Of a stretch of DNA of 64,000 bases, positions 10,278 through 20,951 are shown in pieces (positions within the stretch are counted from its first letter, which is position 1; each line of letters starts with the position of its first letter). The stretch is from Entoloma clypeatum. Taxonomy: Eukaryota > Basidiomycota > Agaricomycetes > Agaricales > Entolomataceae. Made by a program: the position numbers and the translations under genes. The stretch lies in the NCBI GenBank assembly GCA_963565915.1, contig OY751492.1:2666001-2730000 (forward strand). Reading direction: 5' to 3'. The notes under the pieces were generated by a model. The model ran no database searches. It was not told where the DNA came from and worked only from the letters and a program-made list of their open reading frames with translations.

Positions 10278-13090
10278 ATGTCTCAATCTACTGCCACCAC
10301 CATTGCCGACATCAAGGCGACCCTTGACTGGCTTCACAACAGGATCCACCAAGGTTTGGAGGATGAAACAATCCTGATGGTTATGCAGGAGGTTAAGGAT
10401 CAAATTGTAAGTTCCGTTTCATCAGATGGAATGAATAGTTTGACTGACTGACTGATTTTGTGAATAGGCGGCAGTCTTCCAACATGCTCAAGGGGCATCA
10501 GAAGAGGTGAAGGAGGTGTATGATGGGTATGGGTTCCTGATGAAGTTTATGGTGTGCTGGAGAAAGAATTGGGATGAGGCCTCATTTCTGAAAGATGAGC
10601 AGAAGGTGCTGGCGAAATGGATCAAGAAGCAGAAGGGAAAGGGTCATGAAGGAGCAGAGGGGGAGATGATGGGCACAGGGTGGGCAGGAAGTAGGACAGA
10701 TGCAGAGGAGGCAGCAAGGGTGGAGGCGGCAAAGGTGGAGGTGACGAGGGTAGAGACGGCAAGGGTAGAGGCGGTAAAGATGGAGGCGGCAAGAGTCAAG
10801 GCGGTAAGAGTGGTGGTGACATGACAGGCGACAGCTGGACCATCAAGATTGTCTCTGCAACAATCTCCAACGGACTGGGATAGTCTGGCAGGTTCAGAAA
10901 GTGAGTACCAACTATCCTCACCGCCTGTGACTGTGAAGAACAAGAAGAGGCAGCATGTGAGGGCAAAGGGGAAGAAGGAAAAACAACACGCAATGTGGGA
11001 GAACGGTGGTGAGGGAAAGGGGAGGGCTTGCATGTGGAGTCCAAGTGAGATTGAGATGATGAATGGATTGAAGCCACACTACTCTCGATGGACAGCACAG
11101 GGGACAGGTCAGTTCTTTGACCCACCATGTAACCTGTGCCACCAGTGACAAAAGGCTTGTAAAAGGGAGGCTGGAGATGGGGCATGTTTGCAATGTGTGA
11201 CAGAGAAGAAGAAGTGCAGCTACAATTGGCCAAAGATGCACAAGGGGAAGGTGACTGAGGAGGATGATGAAGGGATAAATCAGGGTAAAGGAAAGGGGGA
11301 CAGGCAGCAGGCAGCACAGGAATTGATGACAGACACAGAAGAGGAACTGGCAACACCGGCAATGCGGGAAGGTAAACGCAAGCAGGTATGCCAGGAAGAG
11401 GAGCAAGCGGCAATGCAGAAATATGAACAGGCAGCAAGTAGGGAGGAATGGCCAGCAACACCGATCCATATGCCTGACACCCACCTACCATGGCAATCAT
11501 CCACCCCCAAGCACAGACAACTGCAAGAAAGCAGGGCAGAACAGGAATCAAGGAGGAGCAATGTCATGGCCAGCTGTAAGTCAATTGACCCATGACACAG
11601 CTCTCACAACTCATATATATTCAGTGGAGGACTATCTGGATGGCTGTCTTCAAGATTTTGCGGATACTCTTGACTGGCAACTGGAGCTCAATCAAGAGAT
11701 GTTCAACCACAAGCAGGAACACTTGCTTGGTCTTGACCAGAAGATCCATGCGATCGCTGGGGGGCTGAATGCAGTTATCACACGAGCTGGGGCCCGGATG
11801 ACAGCACAGGAGGTGGATTTGGCACAGTGGATGGAACGGCTGGAGGCAAACATCGAGAAGCTCACAACAAACTGGATAACTGTTTGTGAGTTCTTGGGTA
11901 TACTGATGGAAGGCATTGACAACCCTCTGGGGCAGCCCCCACTTGACAAACCACCTTGTGTGCAGGTTAAATGGCTTGGGCCTCGTATGGCTCCTCCTCA
12001 CATCACCCCAACAGTAGGTGAACAGGCTTTGCTGCCTGGCGGTTCCTCCTCTGCATTGCCAGCTACGCAGTTGCCACTTGGCAGTTCTTTCCCTGCATTG
12101 CTGGCTGGTGCATTCTTCTTTGCATTGCTGCCCAACCCACCGCTGGCTATGCAGTTGCTGCCTCAAGAGCCAACTGTTTCACCCATTTCTCCTGCCTGTC
12201 AAGCTTGTGCCTGCAACACCTTCCAATTCCCAGGACACCGTGGTGACACATCAAACTCTCTTAAACCCAGCATCTGGCCCACCTGCATTGTCACCATCCA
12301 TGTCCCCAGTAGCCTGTCCGCCAACAAGGTCGCAGATCTGCTCTGTGACACCTGGGCTTCAACATCCCTGTGTTATGCTTAACAAACCGTTCCAAGGTTC
12401 GGGCAGAGTATGCAGGAAGTGGAAAGGCGAAGAGCAATGTGATTGCTAAATCTAAGGAATCTACTACAGTACAGGAGGTTTATATAGGTACTGACTATAG
12501 GCGGTAGCGGATGAGTCAGTACTGCGGAAGGCTATGTACAGTGAGTAAGCTGACTGCGGAGAGTGAGTCAGCGTGGGAGCGAAGTATACTAAAGGGGATG
12601 ACGAAGTAATGTAATGAGTCAGACTGGGAATCGAAGGTTGCGAAAGTAGACATTAGACATAGTGAGTTCGTAAGAGGGCGCCGAGTCGGGCCGATAAGTA
12701 AAAGATATGATGTGGTCCTCATACCATAGAATCCGTAACACCCTGTCACTTCCAAACCCATCCTGTCACACCTGCTCTATCACCTTGGTCTCATCCCCAG
12801 ACACGGTCACAATCCTGGTCCATGACCCCTGCCGCAGGTGGTCTGCTTCAACCCCCCACCCACAGCTGATGGCATCACATTCAATATCTGGTAGTTCTGA
12901 CATGGATGTGGACTCTGACTCGCCGCCATGGTCTTGTTCCCAGACACTGTCACAATCTTGGTCCGTAACCCCAGCTGATCTCCTTCAACCCCCCACCTGC
13001 AGCCCATCAAATTCATCACAAAGGAGGGGTCAGAAGTGCAAGACAGTAGACAAGGTGGTGCCAACACCAGGTAGGAAGCCTCACAAGTAG
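10278..13090 (+). pseudogene. Zn2Cys6-like hypothetical protein, three exons, interrupted by a solo LTR
   Basis: Model: exon 1 10278-10406 (ATG in ACATGT), intron 10407-10467 (GTAAGT...GAATAG), exon 2 10468-11575, intron 11576-11624 (GTAAGT...TATTCAG), exon 3 11625-13090 with a solo LTR inside (12371-12740). Frames join cleanly at both introns. The N-terminal helical part is followed by an Ala/Val/Glu repeat (RVEAAKVEVTRVETARVEAV). A cysteine cluster then has spacing C-x2-C-x6-C-x8-C-x2-C-x6-C (CNLCHQ ... CLQCVTEKKKC), the fungal binuclear zinc cluster pattern. A coiled-coil-like segment (LDWQLELNQEMFNHKQEHLL) and a Pro/Ser-rich tail complete it. TGA codons at 10822-10824 and 11146-11148 break exon 2, the second inside the cluster. 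Removing the LTR plus one CCCTG restores the frame to TAG at 13088-13090. Likely a dead member of a DNA-binding family; target unknown. Confidence 0.6.
12371..12740 (-). mobile_element. solo Gypsy (family A/B) LTR, TSD CCCTG
   Basis: 370 bp, TGTTATGC...CCGTAACA in window orientation, flanked by CCCTG on both sides (12366-12370 and 12741-12745). It differs from the Gypsy A 5' LTR (28228-28597) at one position by eye. It has the TATA-like TATATA near 12481 and three TGAGTCA/TGACTCA sites. Solo LTRs arise by recombination between the two LTRs of one element. Here the flank is shared with Gypsy A, so the history is more complex (see findings). Confidence 0.9.
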
Positions 13091-13366
13091 ATAGGTCCAC
13101 ATATGCCACACTAATGATTATTATCTGGTTTTATTTTTGCCATCTTTTATTTAGATATAATCATTTCTGACATGTCATTTTTTATTTTATTTTAAATATT
13201 ACTATGTTGTGTATCTCATTCAAACCAAGGAACTCAAGGTTAGGCAGCAATGCATAGCAAAGTCATCCACTGAAACCCAGCAATATCATCAGGCGGCAAC
13301 ACAGAGTGGTCAGAAACATAGACAGGTGGCAACAGCCCTAACACCGGGCATTGCACTCACCCAGCA
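12741..13366. repeat. 626-bp duplicated flank, copy 1
   Basis: The same 626 bp follows the Gypsy LTR here and at 28598-29223, and it appears identical by eye. It holds the last part of the Zn2Cys6-like gene and its 3' region. The duplication unit including the LTR is 996 bp. Confidence 0.9.
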
Positions 13367-13402
13367 ATATGACGTGGTCCTCATACCATAGAGTCCGTAA
13401 CA
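13367..13402 (-). repeat. 36-bp remnant of Gypsy A 3' LTR
   Basis: Matches the terminal 36 bp of the 370-bp LTR with two differences (GACGTGG for GATGTGG; AGAGTCC for AGAATCC). It abuts the duplicated flank at CAGCA and continues into the polypurine tract region TGTTCCCCTC. Confidence 0.8.
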
Positions 13403-13436
13403 TGTTCCCCTCTCCAAGCTCTGTGTCCTCACAGAG

Positions 13437-13808
13437 TCACTGTCCCCATCCCTCATTGTTGCCGGGATCGGACCAGTTTGGACTCTCCTTGAGGCTCCAA
13501 TCGTATATCAACTCCTCATTGATAGCTACGGCGAGTTCAAGGCCTTTGATGGCCAGCCGAATACGTCGATTTTCGATGACGAGGGTGCTGGTGTAGTTCC
13601 CGAGGATTTGTTTCTCTTTGGGAGTCGGGGCGACGGGGAGATTGGACAACAAATGAAGTCGGATATTCATCTGGTGATGAAGGAGGTCGGCGAGGGAAGT
13701 TTCAAGGGCATGGATTTGGTCTCTCATGGAGAGCGCTTCATTCATAAGAGCGACAATGGCGGGGTTGATGTCAGTGGTGGAGGTGGAGGTAACGATGGTG
13801 TTTGACAT
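13437..13808 (-). CDS. Gypsy A ORF3, 123 aa, unknown function
   Basis: ATG-started, intact ORF (MSNTIVTSTSTTDINPAIVA...), located between the pol stop and the polypurine tract. Gypsy B has the same ORF (54473-54844) at the same place with about ten amino-acid changes, no stops and no indels. The protein is predicted mostly helical (ALMNEALSMRDQIHALE; NRRIRLAIKGLELAVAINEE), perhaps a coiled coil, and ends DPGNNEGWGQ. I know no chromovirus protein of this kind. Because pol has decayed while this frame is open in both copies, it deserves attention. Confidence 0.7.
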   Translation of the reverse strand: MSNTIVTSTSTTDINPAIVALMNEALSMRDQIHALETSLADLLHHQMNIRLHLLSNLPVAPTPKEKQILGNYTSTLVIENRRIRLAIKGLELAVAINEELIYDWSLKESPNWSDPGNNEGWGQ

Positions 13809-13941
13809 GGCGGTGAGGATGGTTGAGAGATAAAAGAAGAATGGGGTGGCTATATTGGGCAGGGAAAAGTCTAGAGCAGGGAACTCGGTGTGTGGTTGAC
13901 TGATGAGGTCGATACTGCCATGGGTTTTGAGAACTCATCTT

Positions 13942-16900
13942 TTATCGTGGACGAGACGGGTTCTGCCGATGGAAATCACAGATCAAATCCTGAGCGTTCT
14001 GAACATTAGCTCGAGGTTCCCATGTGTTCTCTTCTGGGCCATATCCTTCCCACTGGACGAGGTACTGGATCTTTCCGCGGAACTTTCGAGAGTCTAGGAT
14101 CGTAGACACATGGTACTCTTCTTGTCCTTCGACGATGATCGGATCAGGGGCTGGTTTCTTTTTCTGGATGGCATACTTCGGAGTTTCATATGGTGACAAC
14201 AGGGTCTCGTTGAACACAGGGTGAATCATCTTCCAAGTATTTGGAAGATCAAGAAGGTACGCGCTAGCTCCTTTCTTCTCTAGAACTTTGAATGGTCCAT
14301 GTCGGAGTGCATCAAGTTTCTTTGAGGGACGATCGGTCCTGATGTTAGTCCCTTCCAGCCACACCTTGTCCCCGATGCGGTAGTTCCGAGATGGACTTCG
14401 CCATGTATCAACTGTCTTCTTCATCTGATCCTGTGCTTGTTTCAGTGCTGCATTGGCTTCTTCTCGTGCCTGTTTGAGTTTTTTCAAGAAGTCATTGGCA
14501 GCCAGATTGGTATCTTCTAACACGAGTTCTCCCTTCCAAGGATGTAAACCATAGTTGAGGTAGAATGGGGTGTGCTTTGTGGCCTGATGTTCTTTGTCAT
14601 TGTACTGGAACTCTGCGATTGCGATCCACTCAGCCCAATCATCCTGTAGATGGTTGACAAAGTTCCGTAAGAACACTTCCGTTTCCTGATGCGATTGCTT
14701 GGCCTGTCCATCAGTCTGTGGGTGGTATGCGGTGAACAGGTTCCTTTTGATCCCTAGCATGTGGCAGAGTATCTCCATGAACTTCGCAGCGAACTGTGGT
14801 CCCCTATCGCTGATGATCTTCTTGAGGATCCCGTGAAGCTTCCATATCTGATCCCGATAGATCTTGGCTAATCCCTCAGCTGATAATTCCATGGTTGTCG
14901 GAATGAGATGGAGCATCTTCGAATGTCTATCTGTAATGACCAGAATCGCATTCTTTCCATCGGACTCTGGTATTGGTCCCACGACGTCAATCCCGATGTC
15001 CTCCCATGGATGACTTGGTGCTGCATGGGGATGTAGCGGAGCGTGTCATTTCTGTCGGTTGATCTTGTTGCGTTGACAGGTGTCACAACCCTTTACGTAC
15101 TTCTTCATGTCATGCAGGATAGTAGGCCACCAGTAGGTATGAGTGAGGAGTTCATGTGTCCGATATTGTCCTGGATGTCCAGCCACTGGTGCATCATGTG
15201 ATTCAAACATCAGTTCCTGACGCAGTTGTGGGTCTGGTGGAACATAGACTCGTTCGCCTGCATATGTGATGCCGTTTTCCTGTTGATACCAATGAGGATT
15301 CTTCTTTAGACCCTGGGCTACTTCTGTCTCCATGCGGTTTGAAGCCTTGATGTGTGTGATCCACAGATTTTCGATGGTCGTGACGTTTCCAATTTTGATG
15401 GAATCAGATGTTTCACCCCCTTCAAAGAATTGTTCCTCCGTGAACATCTCCATTTGTACCACATCTTCTGATTCCAACCGTTTCAAGAATAGTCCCTCCT
15501 TGAGCATTTGGTTACTGTCCTGTGGTTCGAGTTCCGCTTCATACCAGGGTAAGCGTGACAGGATGTCCGCTTTCGCATTGGTCTTGCCGGGCACATGCCG
15601 TAATTCAAAGTCATAGTCTTGTAACTTCATTTTCCAGCATCGCTGTCATTGATTCAGGTCCTGAGGACAATGGAAATATTCCAGGTTCTTGTGATCGGTC
15701 AAGATTTCGAAACGCTCCCTGGCTTCGAGCAGATAGTGTCTCCAATCTTTTAATGCTTCCATCACTGCCAGGAGTTCCTTGTCGTATATCTTGTAATTCT
15801 GTTCGGCTGCGGACATGGTCCGCGACAAGAACGCAATGGGGTGCCATTTGTTGTTTTGCTTCTGAGAGAGTACTGCTCCAATTGCATAGCCCGATGCATC
15901 GGTTTCAACCCTGAACTGTCCCTCTGATTTCGATAATGCCAAGACTGGTGCCGATGTAATTGCCCGTATGAGACCTTCAAAGGCTTGCTGCTCTGTTGGT
16001 CCCCAAGTAAATGCCGTACCGCCTGTGAGCGCGGTGAGAGGTTTCGCAATGTTTGAGTACCATTCAATAAAACGTCGATAGCAGTTGGCAAATCCAAGGA
16101 ACTTCTGAAATTTCTTTTTTGATGTGGGTGCTCGCCAGTTTCGGATTGTATCCACCTTCTCAGTTTCCATCTCGACATGTCCCTCACCAACCACATATCC
16201 CAATATAGGACATTTCATTACTTCCCAGAAACACTTCTTTTCCTTCAGGAACAAGTCATTGTCCAATAGGATCTGCAGAATTTCTTCGGTGTTTCGCATG
16301 AGTTCTTCCTTGGTTTTACCAATAACCACGATGTCATCCATGTAGATCACGCAGATACGTCGGCGGATCTGGGCCCGGAATAGACTAGCCATCATTTGAG
16401 AGAACGTCCCCGGGAGTTGCAAAGACCAAAAAACATGACCAATGGTTCAAACAATCCCCGACTGGTGAGGAAGGCAGCTTTCCATTCATCGCCCTCCTTA
16501 ATCCGGATGTTGTTATAGCCCCACATGATGTCCATTTTATTGAAGTAGACTGCATCTTTCAGCACGTCCAAGAGATCGGATATTCGTGGGAGTGGGAACT
16601 TGTCTTTGACCGTGAATTTATTGACCATGTGGTAATCTTGTACCAATCCTTTGGAGCCATCCTTCTTGTTGATGAAGAAGCAAGGGGAGGCATATGGGGA
16701 TTTGGATGGGCGGATCTTTCCTGTTGCTAGGCCTTCGTCAATGAATGCGTCCAATTCCTCTTGTTCCTTTTGCATCATAGGATATGTATTTCCCCCTAGT
16801 TCCTTTGGTGCGTCCGGTGTAAGTTCGATACCATGGTCCCATTCCCTCTCCTTTGGGATCTTATCGAAGTTTTCTTTTTCGAAAAGATGAGCAAATCGTT

Positions 16901-17400
16901 CAACATATGAGGGTCGTTTGGTTGTGGGAGGTGGTGTGGGAGTGACAGCTTCCAAAATAGGGTCTCCAGGCTTCCATTTCTGATCCGACTTTTTGGGTGC
17001 ATCTTTGTTGCGCACCTCAACCATGTGAACCCAGTGTTTGCGACCATCAAGGTTAATCCTGAAATCCGAGTGTTTGGTTCGATATGTTGGTGGGCACCGG
17101 TTAAATGTTACTGCGCCGGTTGTCCAATTGATTGTGGGGTTGTGGTGTACCAACCAGTCATGTCCCAAGAGCATGTCCGTTCTTCCAATGTCCAGTACCA
17201 TTGCTTCCATGGTTTCCTGATGTTCTTCCAAATCCAGTTTGACTTCGGCAAGTTGGCTTGCTTTCTGTTGTCGATTTGGTGATCCATCCGCATTTAGAAT
17301 CGCTATGGGCGGTATTCCTCGCGTGGGGAGGTTCTGTTCACATACTATTCTGGGGTGGATGCATGTGCGTTCACATCCGCTGTCAACCCCAGGTTGGATA
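13942..17400 (-). pseudogene. Gypsy A pol: protease, RT, RNase H, integrase, chromodomain (broken)
   Basis: Minus strand, 5' end cut by Copia 2. Aspartic protease motif VDSGCERT near 17380. RT: SKSPYASPCFFINKKDGSKG, then YMDDIVV. RNase H: VETDASGYAIGAVLSQ and DHKNLEYF. Integrase: zinc-binding HDAPVAGHPGQYRTH...CDTCQRN, then catalytic regions VVGPIPESDG and ISDRGPQFAAK, with QTDGQAKQSHQE. Chromodomain: VSTILDSRKFRGK, YLVQWEGYG, NTWEP. Defects: a 1-nt deletion near 16410, a TGA after DLNQ at about 15643, and a TGA near 15043. In intact chromoviruses the chromodomain steers integration to marked chromatin. Confidence 0.93.
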
Positions 17401-17489
17401 TGTTGAAGTTCCACCTGGGCGCTAGCCGCAGATGTACTGAGAAACACAGCTACAGTGGAAGTACTCTACTCTACCGTTCTAGTCACTTA

Positions 17490-17582
17490 GAGCCTGTTCG
17501 GCTACACCTGCGCAGCCTTGTGTCAGGGTCTTCTCACGCGTCAGGGTGCATCTGCCGCTCCGGAACCCAACAGAGTTTGAAC
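17490..17582 (+). repeat. Harbinger left TIR
   Basis: Begins GAGCCTGTTCGGCTACACCT; inverted match to 20565-20657. Confidence 0.92.
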
Positions 17583-17750
17583 TGCCCCGATGGGGGTTTT
17601 TTGTTTTTGTTTTGAATTGTATTGTTATCAAAGCCACTGATGAACCATCGGGGCGATATTGATAATCGATGAAGGCTTGAACGTCTTGCTTTCCTCACTC
17701 TCATCTGTGCAGCTTTTTTTCTCCATCACATCGTCCTCACACAGTTTGTT

Positions 17751-18921
17751 ATGGCTGAAACCCAATCCAACACCTCTCAGCCCCGTGCTCAATGGTCTCA
17801 GACAGAGACCCTGGAGCTGGTCCGATATCTTCATAATATTCGCAGCGAGGGTCCTACGTTCAAGGAAGCGGCCTTCTCTGCTGCTGCTCTGCATATTGCG
17901 AGGTTTCATGAGGCAGGCCCTATCAAAACATCGAAAATGGTCTCGAGCCGTTGGCGGACTGTACGCTCACCTTATCGCTCAATTCATTCTTGATCTTCAG
18001 ATCCTTTACTAGTTGAAGCAAGCCTTCACCCAGGTTTCCAATTATCGAAACGGTTTGGGCCTCAGCTGGAACCCTGAGACTGGTGCAGATATTCAGACTC
18101 CATCGGAAGCTACCGTCTTTCAAGCATACATCAATAGTACTTCTGTGAGTCCATATCTGTTTCAGTTTTGTGGCATTTTACTGATATCTCTCTAGGAAAA
18201 AGGCATGGCAGTTTTTCGAAATAATGGCTTCCCACTTTACGAGCTCTTATCGGAAATCATCTGGCCCGGAACGGTGGCTCGGGGGGACTTTGCTTTTCAT
18301 CCAGGAACAACTTCTGCTCTGCCTCAAGAGACACATGATGAGAAAATGGACGCTCCTGGTATGGTTACTATATCCCATCAATTTTAGTCCTATTGATCTG
18401 ACCTGAGCGTAGAAATCATGATAACTCCCCTTGGCATAACAACGACCCCTGCCGAACCATCATCTAATGTTACCACAACCTTCCCGATGCTCCCTACTCC
18501 TCTGAATTCACTTCTGCCAGTATCTTCTGCCGCTCCCGCACCCTCACGTATATACGCTATGCCACCCGCACCCACGCCGGCTCCTAGTTCTTCCTGCCCG
18601 ACACTGTCTGCACCTCGATCAGGCACAGGTTCCGTTAGTAGCGGCAGCAAGCGGAAGATATCTGCCACAGGCGATTCCCATTCCAGCCAACCATCAAAGC
18701 GCTCCAACAACTCGCAAACGACACCTTACATTCTCCTCCATTCGGTACAGGGTACAATCAACAGTCTTGCCGATACCATGTGGAGCCATGTGACACCCGA
18801 GGCTTTGGTAGGAGATGCAACAACCCTAGCAGAGTCGGAAATCTCTCCGGGTGACGATCTTACGGATTTCGGGCTGGTGCTGGCAGATAATCACTTCAGG
18901 GCAGGGTATATCTTCGTATGA
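17751..18921 (+). pseudogene. Harbinger Myb/SANT-like DNA-binding protein, degenerate
   Basis: The ATG at 17751 opens MAETQSNTSQ; a SANT/Myb helix (WSQTETLELVRYLHNIRSEG ... KTSKMVSSRWRT) follows. The frame then shifts and a TAG occurs at 18010-18012. Next come LSWNPETGADIQ, an intron (about 18144-18195, GTGAGT...CTCTAG), AVFRNNGFPLYELLSEI, a second intron (about 18359-18413, GTATGG...GCGTAG) and a Pro/Ser-rich tail ending at 18921. In this superfamily the protein helps the transposase enter the nucleus and bind the TIRs. Intron bounds are by eye. Confidence 0.75.
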
Positions 18922-19138
18922 AGGAACATGAGAATCGCAATCGGTTTGTCGCAAAAACTCTGGCCGAGTATCGAGCCAAGCATCCCTTCTGACTGTTACA
19001 TCCTGGATTATCATCATGCCCTCATCATCGTGCTCTCATTGTTCCGTCATTGTAGCCATGTCTTCATCATTCGAAATTGTATGAATATTGGCCACGAACA
19101 TTGTTGTAGTTTTGTAGCACCGATGTTTATATTTTTAT

Positions 19139-20478
19139 TCAATCCATGTCTTCGTTGTCTTCATCATCCTCATTGTTATCATGATCCCTCACTGCCAACA
19201 CCTGCTGATAGTCATCCCACATTTTCTGGGCAATTGTTGACCGTCGAACATCCGCGGGTGTGTTTGCTGTTAACATTTCCAGCTCAGCACCAGGATCTTC
19301 ATCAGTGTCATCCTCATCCTCTCCTGCTCTGCTTCTGTGATCATCAACATTAAAATCATTGGCCAGATCTCCCTCTTCCAGATTGTGGATGCGAATAAAA
19401 TTGTGAAGTGCTGCGAGTGCTACAGGAAGGCAAATTTGGACCTCAAGCTTGTATTCGGGTGTGAGAAGATGCGGAATCGCCGTTTAAGGACCCCAAAGAT
19501 GCGCTCAATGACGTTTTGAGCCTGTGCATGACGCAGATTGAATAACTCCTGGGGATTTTTTGGCCTTGTAGCCAGATAGTGAGAAATATACTTTTGATGT
19601 TAAGATAATGTTACCGAAGACCTGTCCGGCCCCATTCTGCAAGGTGATACCGCGTTCCACGGAATGGAACAAGAAGTTGATCGCAGTGTGGAAATCCTGC
19701 ATCTGCAAGATAATACCATTCCACTGGAATGACAAGACTTGTGTCAATTGCATTCTGATATACTTGTGCATCAGCAGCTGATCCTTCCCATCCAGCGAGA
19801 ATGTAGCAGAAAAGAAAGTTGAAGGTGCAACAAAAGAGGCCATTTTGAGATAGGAATCCTTTCTGATTTCGAAACGATATTTGACGCCATGCCGGTGGTG
19901 CAATGTGAATATGGCTACCATCAATAGCACCTAATGCATGGTGAAAGTATGGCCAGAGCTTTCTGTTACCACGAAAATAATCACCAGGTCTATCAGCTGC
20001 AGTCGGTTGTTTGTGAAAAGATATCACCCATCTTGCGAAAGTATCTGTAATCTGGTTTTATCTTTGAATACTGCATTTAAAAAAAATCCTACCGTGAAAT
20101 AGTCTCATTAGACCGCTGGAAACGTTCACCAACATGTCGGGTCATAAGCCCCGTTACACATGTATAAAGAAATATCGCAAGTTGTTCCTCCAATGTCACG
20201 TACTTTGAGTCTGTATGTCCCATCCCTCGTAGAGTTTGTAGGAGCTCATGAAAAACGTGTTTGTGCACCCCAAGCTCAGTTCGTATACGTTCGGGGTGCC
20301 CATCAAGCAGTTCCTGTACCCATGCTCAGCCAGAGAGCATTGAGTCATGATAGGGTTGTTTGATATAAAATGTGCGGATGACCTGAAGAACCAGGGGAAG
20401 GACTACACCTATCAAGAGGGAATAGATCTGAAGTATGTACTGGTGGCGGGTCCTTGATGAAGAAGAACGTGGCGGCAT
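19139..20478 (-). pseudogene. Harbinger DDE transposase (DDE_Tnp_4-like), near complete
   Basis: Minus strand, start at 20476-20478 (MPPRSSSS), stop at 19139-19141. The N-terminal part has ELGVHKHVFHELLQTLRGMG and EEQLAIFLYTC. An intron near 20036-20094 precedes YFRKMGDIF. Catalytic residues: D in GAIDGSHI, D in YYLADAGF, E in NVIERIFGVLKRRF, so the DDE triad is present. An intron near 19571-19617 lies before NPQELFNLRHAQ. The C-terminus is LPVALAALHNFIRIHN followed by an acidic tail (EDEDDTDEDPG). Frameshifts near 20000 and 19455 and one stop after DSMLSG interrupt the frame. Nearby intact relatives could mobilise this element. Confidence 0.85.
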
Positions 20479-20564
20479 TTCAGAGGGCACTGCGGTGGAC
20501 GCGATGCAATCTGTTATCAACGATAATCAGTTGATTAAAATAATGCATTATATAATATGTAGTT

Positions 20565-20657
20565 GTTCAAACTCCGTTGGGTTCCGGAGCGGCAGATGCA
20601 CCCTGACACGCGAGAAGACCCTGACGCAAGGCTGCGCAGGTGTAGCCAAACGGGCTC
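20565..20657 (-). repeat. Harbinger right TIR
   Basis: Inverted copy of 17490-17582; followed by TTA. Confidence 0.92.
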
Positions 20658-20951
20658 TTACTTGGTTGAGAAGGGTTGGGCTGGTGAGAGCGGTTGAGGC
20701 TGGTAAGAGTGATGGAGCTGGTTAAGAGTCAAGAGACAACTTGTTTGATATTGACAGTTTCCTGGTCTTATATACCGTACTACTGTTTGTACCAACCAAA
20801 TAAGTATGTAATTGAAGATGTGTAAATGGTCACATGATGTAATCTAATCTAATCTAATCTACATGATGGAAAAGTTTCAACACCCCCCCATATTTAGTAC
20901 ATACTTCTAAATACATTTTTACTTTTTCCCATATAGGTACTCTTTCTTCGT

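Larger units (their letters stand above)
17490..20657. mobile_element. PIF/Harbinger DNA transposon, 93-bp TIRs, TSD TTA
   Basis: The left end 17490-17582 and right end 20565-20657 are inverted copies over 93 bp with about six mismatches. The element is flanked by TTA (17487-17489, 20658-20660), the 3-bp target preferred by PIF/Harbinger. It carries the two genes expected of the superfamily: a DDE transposase on the minus strand and a Myb/SANT-like protein on the plus strand, in convergent arrangement. Length (3168 bp) is normal for an autonomous member. Both genes have defects. Confidence 0.93.
17401..20882 (-). repeat. Copia 2 3' LTR interrupted by PIF/Harbinger
   Basis: Left part 17401-17489 and right part 20661-20882 together equal the 310-bp LTR at 26065-26374; between them lies a 3168-bp DNA transposon with TTA duplicated. 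The tract CCCCCC at 20883 is the adjacent polypurine tract on the minus strand. Confidence 0.92.

Noticed and set aside
10203..11551. Minus-strand ORFs of 129, 251 and 188 codons
   Set aside because: Shadows of the Zn2Cys6-like gene on the plus strand, Leu/Pro/Ser-rich as expected for the antisense of a Gln/Glu/Lys-rich protein.
12707..13090. 127-codon ORF as an independent gene (also at 28564-28947)
   Set aside because: Its start is inside the LTR; without the LTR the frame is the 3' end of the Zn2Cys6-like gene.
20820..20870. AATCT tandem as a telomere-like repeat
   Set aside because: Only a few units, internal to the Copia 2 LTRs and present in both of them.
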